NCBI RefSeq assembly: GCF_010730355.1
Contig: NZ_AP022576.1
Coordinates: 3,286,001-3,350,000, forward strand
Source of the DNA: Mycobacterium florentinum
GTDB taxonomy: Bacteria; Actinomycetota; Actinomycetes; Mycobacteriales; Mycobacteriaceae
Reading direction: 5' to 3'
DNA length: 64,000 nucleotides
Shown here: positions 62,733 through 64,000 of the stretch, one piece after another
How positions within the stretch are numbered: the first letter of the stretch is position 1
How the letters are laid out: each line of letters opens with the position of its first letter
Notes under the pieces: generated by a model
Database searches by the model: none
The model's input: the letters and a program-made list of their open reading frames with translations, nothing else
What the model was told of the DNA's origin: nothing
Program-made: the position numbers and the translations under genes

Positions 62733-62749
62733 GCAAGCCTGCGCGCCGG

Positions 62750-63979
62750 TCAGCCGCCGTAGGCGACGTCGAGGCGTTTGACCCCGTTGATCCAGCCCGA
62801 CCGCAGTCGTTGCGGCTCGGCGAGCTTGGTGATGTCGGGTATTTGCTCGGCGAGCTCATCGAAAATCAATTTGATCTCCATGCGGGCCAAATTGGCACCG
62901 ATGCAGTAATGCGCCCCATTGCCGCCGAAACTCAGGTGCGGGTTGGGGTTGCGCAAGATGTCGAATTGAAACGGGTTGTCGAAGACTTCGTCGTCGAAGT
63001 TGGCCGAGCTGTAAAACAGCCCCACGCGCTGGCCTTCCCGGACGGTGACACCGCCCAGTTCGACGTCGGCGAGCGCGGTGCGCTGGAAGCAATGCACGGG
63101 GCTGGCCCAGCGAATGATCTCGTCGACCGCGGTGGCCGGCCGTTCGCGCTTGAACAGCTCCCATTGCTCGGGGTTGTCCAGAAACGCGTTCATCCCGTGC
63201 GTCATCGCGTTGCGGGTGGTTTCGTTGCCCGCCACGGCCAGCAGGATGACGAAGAAGGCGAACTCGACGTCGCCCAGCGCATCGCCATCGATGTCGGCCT
63301 GGATCAGGCGCGTGACGATGTCGTCGGCCGGACAGCGGCGCCGCTCGTCGGCCATGTTGTAGGCGTAGGCCATCAACTCGGCATTGGCGGTGGTGGGGTC
63401 GCTGTCGAAGTCGGGATCGTCGGTGTTCATGATCGCGTTGGTCCAGTCGAACAACTTCGCGCGATCCGCCTCCGGCACACCGATCAGATCGGCGATGGCC
63501 AGCAGGGGCAGCTTCATCGCGATGTCGTCGACGAAGTCGCCGTCTGCCTTCAGTGCGGCGGTGCGCACGATTTCGGCTGCCGCCGCGGCCAGCTTCTCCT
63601 CGAGCCCGCCGATCGCACGCGGGGTGAACAGCCGCGACACCAGCTTGCGCAACCGGGTGTGTTCGGGCGCGTCGTGGTTGATCAGCAACGCCTTGGTGAG
63701 CTCGAGCTGATCAGACGTGACCCCTTCGGGCATGCGCATGACCGCGCCCTGCCGGTTGGTCGACCAGAGTTCGTTGTTGCGTGAGATGGCTCCAACGTCC
63801 TCGTGACGGCTGATCACCCAGTAGCCGCCGTCGTTGAAGATCGACTCGGGCTGGGCGTTCCACCAGACCGGCGCGGTGCGGCGCAGCTCGGCGAATTGGG
63901 TGACCGGAAGGCCCGCCAGCAATACGTCGGGGTCGGTGAAATCGAAATTCTCTCCGAACGGACACGTCGTCATTGTCAT
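62750..63979 (-). CDS. CYP125-like cytochrome P450
   Basis: This 409-residue P450 resembles CYP125 (steroid C26/C27 monooxygenase, Rv3545c) along its length: NFDFTDPDVLLAGLPVTQFA, LINHDAPEHTRLRKLVSR, ADDIVTRLIQADIDGD, AVAGNETTRN (I helix, 249-257), ExxR Glu287-Arg290, and the heme motif FGGNGAHYCIG with Cys359, then RSGWINGVK. It lacks the longer N terminus of CYP125A1. Oxidation of a sterol or long alkyl side chain is the likely role. A promoter may lie beyond the right edge. Confidence 0.9.
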   Translation of the reverse strand: MTMTTCPFGENFDFTDPDVLLAGLPVTQFAELRRTAPVWWNAQPESIFNDGGYWVISRHEDVGAISRNNELWSTNRQGAVMRMPEGVTSDQLELTKALLINHDAPEHTRLRKLVSRLFTPRAIGGLEEKLAAAAAEIVRTAALKADGDFVDDIAMKLPLLAIADLIGVPEADRAKLFDWTNAIMNTDDPDFDSDPTTANAELMAYAYNMADERRRCPADDIVTRLIQADIDGDALGDVEFAFFVILLAVAGNETTRNAMTHGMNAFLDNPEQWELFKRERPATAVDEIIRWASPVHCFQRTALADVELGGVTVREGQRVGLFYSSANFDDEVFDNPFQFDILRNPNPHLSFGGNGAHYCIGANLARMEIKLIFDELAEQIPDITKLAEPQRLRSGWINGVKRLDVAYGG

Positions 63980-64000
63980 GTCGTCTCCTTTGACCGTGAC

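Noticed and set aside
62274..63979. P450-modified ribosomal peptide (RiPP) pathway from the small Tyr/Pro-tailed peptides and the neighbouring P450
   Set aside because: The P450 is clearly CYP125-like rather than a peptide-crosslinking type, it is on the other strand and convergent, and no protease, transporter or maturase is nearby.

Overview
The window is high-GC actinobacterial DNA from a Mycobacterium that is not M. tuberculosis itself. The evidence is a complete mce1 locus with its FadD5 and Mce1R neighbours, the copper metallothionein MymT, sigG, a DUF222/HNH (13E12-type) gene, frequent GTG starts and frequent 4-base ATGA/GTGA gene overlaps. From memory, the gene order follows M. tuberculosis Rv0186A down to Rv0158 in inverted orientation. 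MymT is mainly known from slow-growing mycobacteria, so a slow grower is my best guess, but I cannot name the species.

Layout. 0.1-5.8 kb: mymT behind a RicR-type operator, a three-gene block (DUF2786, metallohydrolase, GH3 beta-glucosidase), the monoacylglycerol lipase and divergent sigG. 5.8-12.75 kb: an accessory block with an alpha/beta hydrolase, a LysR/DMT-exporter pair with two matching palindromes, a frameshifted DUF222/HNH gene, and an amine-dehydrogenase-like enzyme divergent from an IclR-type regulator. 12.8-16.1 kb: pirin, YhgE-type membrane protein and LprO. 16.1-32.6 kb: a DUF1275 protein, then the mce1 operon (yrbE1A, yrbE1B, mce1A-F and four Mce-associated proteins, minus strand), fadD5 and divergent mce1R. 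32.6-33.5 kb: TB18.5-like and thioesterase genes.

33.5-52.4 kb: this accessory region replaces what lies between Rv0163 and Rv0161 in M. tuberculosis. It holds nine tightly coupled minus-strand genes: an unknown protein, a NIPSNAP-like protein, a P450, a zinc alcohol dehydrogenase, an HpcH/HpaI aldolase, a SnoaL-like protein, an SDR, a Baeyer-Villiger-type monooxygenase and an HSL-type esterase. Nearby are a CaiB-type CoA transferase, an acyl-CoA dehydrogenase, an F420-type oxidoreductase, two TesB-like thioesterases, an SRPBCC protein, an SMP-30 lactonase and a TetR regulator. A 26-base motif (TGACACTT-N9-TTTGTAAAG) occurs at the head of the nine-gene operon, in the thioesterase/SRPBCC divergent gap and before the SMP-30 gene, with a weaker copy before the TetR gene. 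I infer one regulon for oxidative ring opening of a cyclic or terpenoid-like substrate and CoA-dependent breakdown of the product.

52.4-64 kb: the Rv0161-like FAD-linked oxidase with a probable leaderless start, nitroreductase, SDR, a second amine-dehydrogenase-like enzyme behind an unusual repeat structure, a hydrolase, a YiaA/B-like membrane protein, a two-component system, an acyltransferase and the Rv0158-like TetR. Then come two nearly identical 41-residue peptide genes and a CYP125-like P450. I saw no rRNA, tRNA, CRISPR array or complete insertion sequence, and no stretch over 300 bases lacks a gene.
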